This document shows positions 5,625 to 6,494 of a stretch of DNA of 6,494 nucleotides, piece after piece (the stretch's first letter is position 1; each line of letters opens with the position of its first letter). A program made the position numbers and the translations under genes. The DNA comes from an uncultured Verrucomicrobiae bacterium (lineage in GTDB: Bacteria; Verrucomicrobiota; Verrucomicrobiia; Verrucomicrobiales; DEV007), in NCBI GenBank assembly GCA_937898895.1, contig CALDKL010000519.1, positions 1-6,494 of the forward strand. The letters are read 5' to 3'. The notes beneath the pieces were generated by a model that did no database searches, had not been told where the DNA came from, and saw only the letters and a program-made list of their open reading frames with translations.

Positions 5625-6494
5625 ATGCGCCTCCTTTTGCTTCTCTTTTTCATTCTGTCCGTGGCCGCGCACGGAGAATCCCCCGCCTCCGGATCGGAGG
5701 TGCTGCGTTTCGATCCGGTCGATGGCACCCGTGCCCGCACCGTTCCGGTCAAGGTGTATCTCCCCGCCAAAAAATCCCCGGTTCCCGTGGTGATCTTTTC
5801 CCACGGTCTCGGCGGATCGCGCGAGAACGGAGTCTACCTCGGAGAGCACTGGGCGGCCTCCGGCTATGTCGCCGTCTTCGTGCAACATCCCGGGAGCGAC
5901 GAGTCGGTCTGGAAGGAGGTCGCGCGCGGCGAGCGGTTCGATGCGTTGAAAGGGGCCGCAAGTCTTTCCTCGACCCTTGATCGTTTCGCCGACATTCCCT
6001 TTGTCCTCGATCAACTGGAGCGATGGAACGCGGAGAGCGGACATCCCTTGAAAGGCCGACTCGATCTCGAGCACATCGGGATGTGTGGCCACAGCTTCGG
6101 TGCCGTCACGACCCAGGGGATGATGGGGCAGCGTTTCCGCGCCAATCGCACCTTCCGTGATCCCCGCCTCGACGCCTTTTTTCTGATGAGTCCTTCGGGT
6201 TCGCGCGGGCTGTCCTCGGCACAGGCCTTCGCGGAGATCACGGCACCGGTCCTGTGCATGACGGGGACGGAGGATGCGAGCCCCATCACTCCCGAGGTCA
6301 CCCCCGCCTCGCGCCGCGAAGTGTTCGCCGCCCTGCCGCCGGGGGACAAATGCCAGCTCGTTTTCGAAGGCGGGCAGCACTCCGCCTTTTCCGATACCCC
6401 CTTGTTCAACGAGCAGCGAATCGCGCATCACCACGGAGCGATCCGGTTGATTTCGACCCGATTCTGGGATGCCTGTCTGAAAGGAGATGCGGAG
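5625..6494 (+). CDS. Secreted alpha/beta hydrolase (dienelactone hydrolase / PAF-acetylhydrolase-like), partial at window end
   Basis: The frame runs from ATG 5625 to the last base without a stop: 290 codons, C-terminus missing. Residues 1 to about 17 are a Leu-rich signal peptide (MRLLLLLFFILSVAAHG). The body is an alpha/beta hydrolase: VVIFSHGLGG (55-64) gives the oxyanion-hole His-Gly, GHSFGA (155-160) the nucleophile Ser157, TGTEDASP (213-220) the likely acid Asp217, and EGGQHSAF (248-255) the likely base His252. SSTLDRFADIPFVLDQL (115-131) is typical of the predicted dienelactone hydrolase group related to PAF-acetylhydrolase. The full triad is inside the window, so probably little is lost. 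The gene is divergent from the CE15 esterase and, like it, exported, so it may take part in the same polysaccharide or ester breakdown. No Shine-Dalgarno precedes the ATG. Substrate unknown; lipid, aryl or sugar-acyl esters are all possible. Confidence 0.88.
   Translation, partial: MRLLLLLFFILSVAAHGESPASGSEVLRFDPVDGTRARTVPVKVYLPAKKSPVPVVIFSHGLGGSRENGVYLGEHWAASGYVAVFVQHPGSDESVWKEVARGERFDALKGAASLSSTLDRFADIPFVLDQLERWNAESGHPLKGRLDLEHIGMCGHSFGAVTTQGMMGQRFRANRTFRDPRLDAFFLMSPSGSRGLSSAQAFAEITAPVLCMTGTEDASPITPEVTPASRREVFAALPPGDKCQLVFEGGQHSAFSDTPLFNEQRIAHHHGAIRLISTRFWDACLKGDAE

Noticed and set aside
5544..6434. Minus-strand open frame of about 296 codons opposite the last gene
   Set aside because: The plus frame from 5625 has a signal peptide and a full hydrolase triad. 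It lacks a stop only because the window ends.
1..6494. tRNA, rRNA, CRISPR arrays, transposases, phage or defence genes
   Set aside because: No cloverleaf, regularly spaced repeats, transposase motifs or defence-type domains were seen on either strand.

Overview
The window is GC-rich, gene-dense and bacterial. It most resembles a member of the Verrucomicrobiota or a neighbouring PVC lineage. That is an inference from the mix of genes: a stand-alone pseudopilin with a C-terminal H-x4-DG motif, a small Gly/Asn-rich secreted protein, a bacterial CE15 glucuronoyl esterase, a secreted alpha/beta hydrolase, and almost no Shine-Dalgarno sequences. No marker gene is present to prove it.

Layout. (1) About 1-2767, plus strand: two PLP enzymes of the Cys/Met transsulfuration family, one base apart. 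The first is a normal-length cystathionine synthase/lyase-type protein. The second, 513 aa, has a long N-terminal region and resembles fungal cystathionine gamma-synthase (STR2-like). Together they could run cysteine -> cystathionine -> homocysteine. (2) 2852-4021, plus strand: a small exported protein of unknown function, then directly a type II secretion/type IV pilin-like pseudopilin. (3) 4022-4223: a gene-free gap between convergent genes. It holds a degenerate inverted repeat of about 145 bp whose core can fold into a two-tier hairpin followed by TTTT. (4) 4224-5489, minus strand: a secreted CE15 glucuronoyl esterase-type enzyme with Ser and His visible and Asp at the usual Glu position. 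(5) 5490-5624: the divergent promoter region, with a perfect 8-bp-arm inverted repeat touching a perfect 10-bp palindrome. (6) 5625 to the window end, plus strand: a secreted alpha/beta hydrolase of the dienelactone hydrolase/PAF-acetylhydrolase type, cut by the window edge.

Functionally, the left third is amino-acid sulfur metabolism in the cytoplasm. The rest is mostly exported proteins, with a plant-cell-wall esterase and a second hydrolase transcribed divergently and possibly under shared control. No RNA gene, CRISPR array, insertion sequence or phage gene was seen. Nothing here proves a wholly new system. The least explained items are the inverted-repeat element at 4061-4204, the paired palindromes at 5501-5530, and the unknown secreted protein with its attached pseudopilin.
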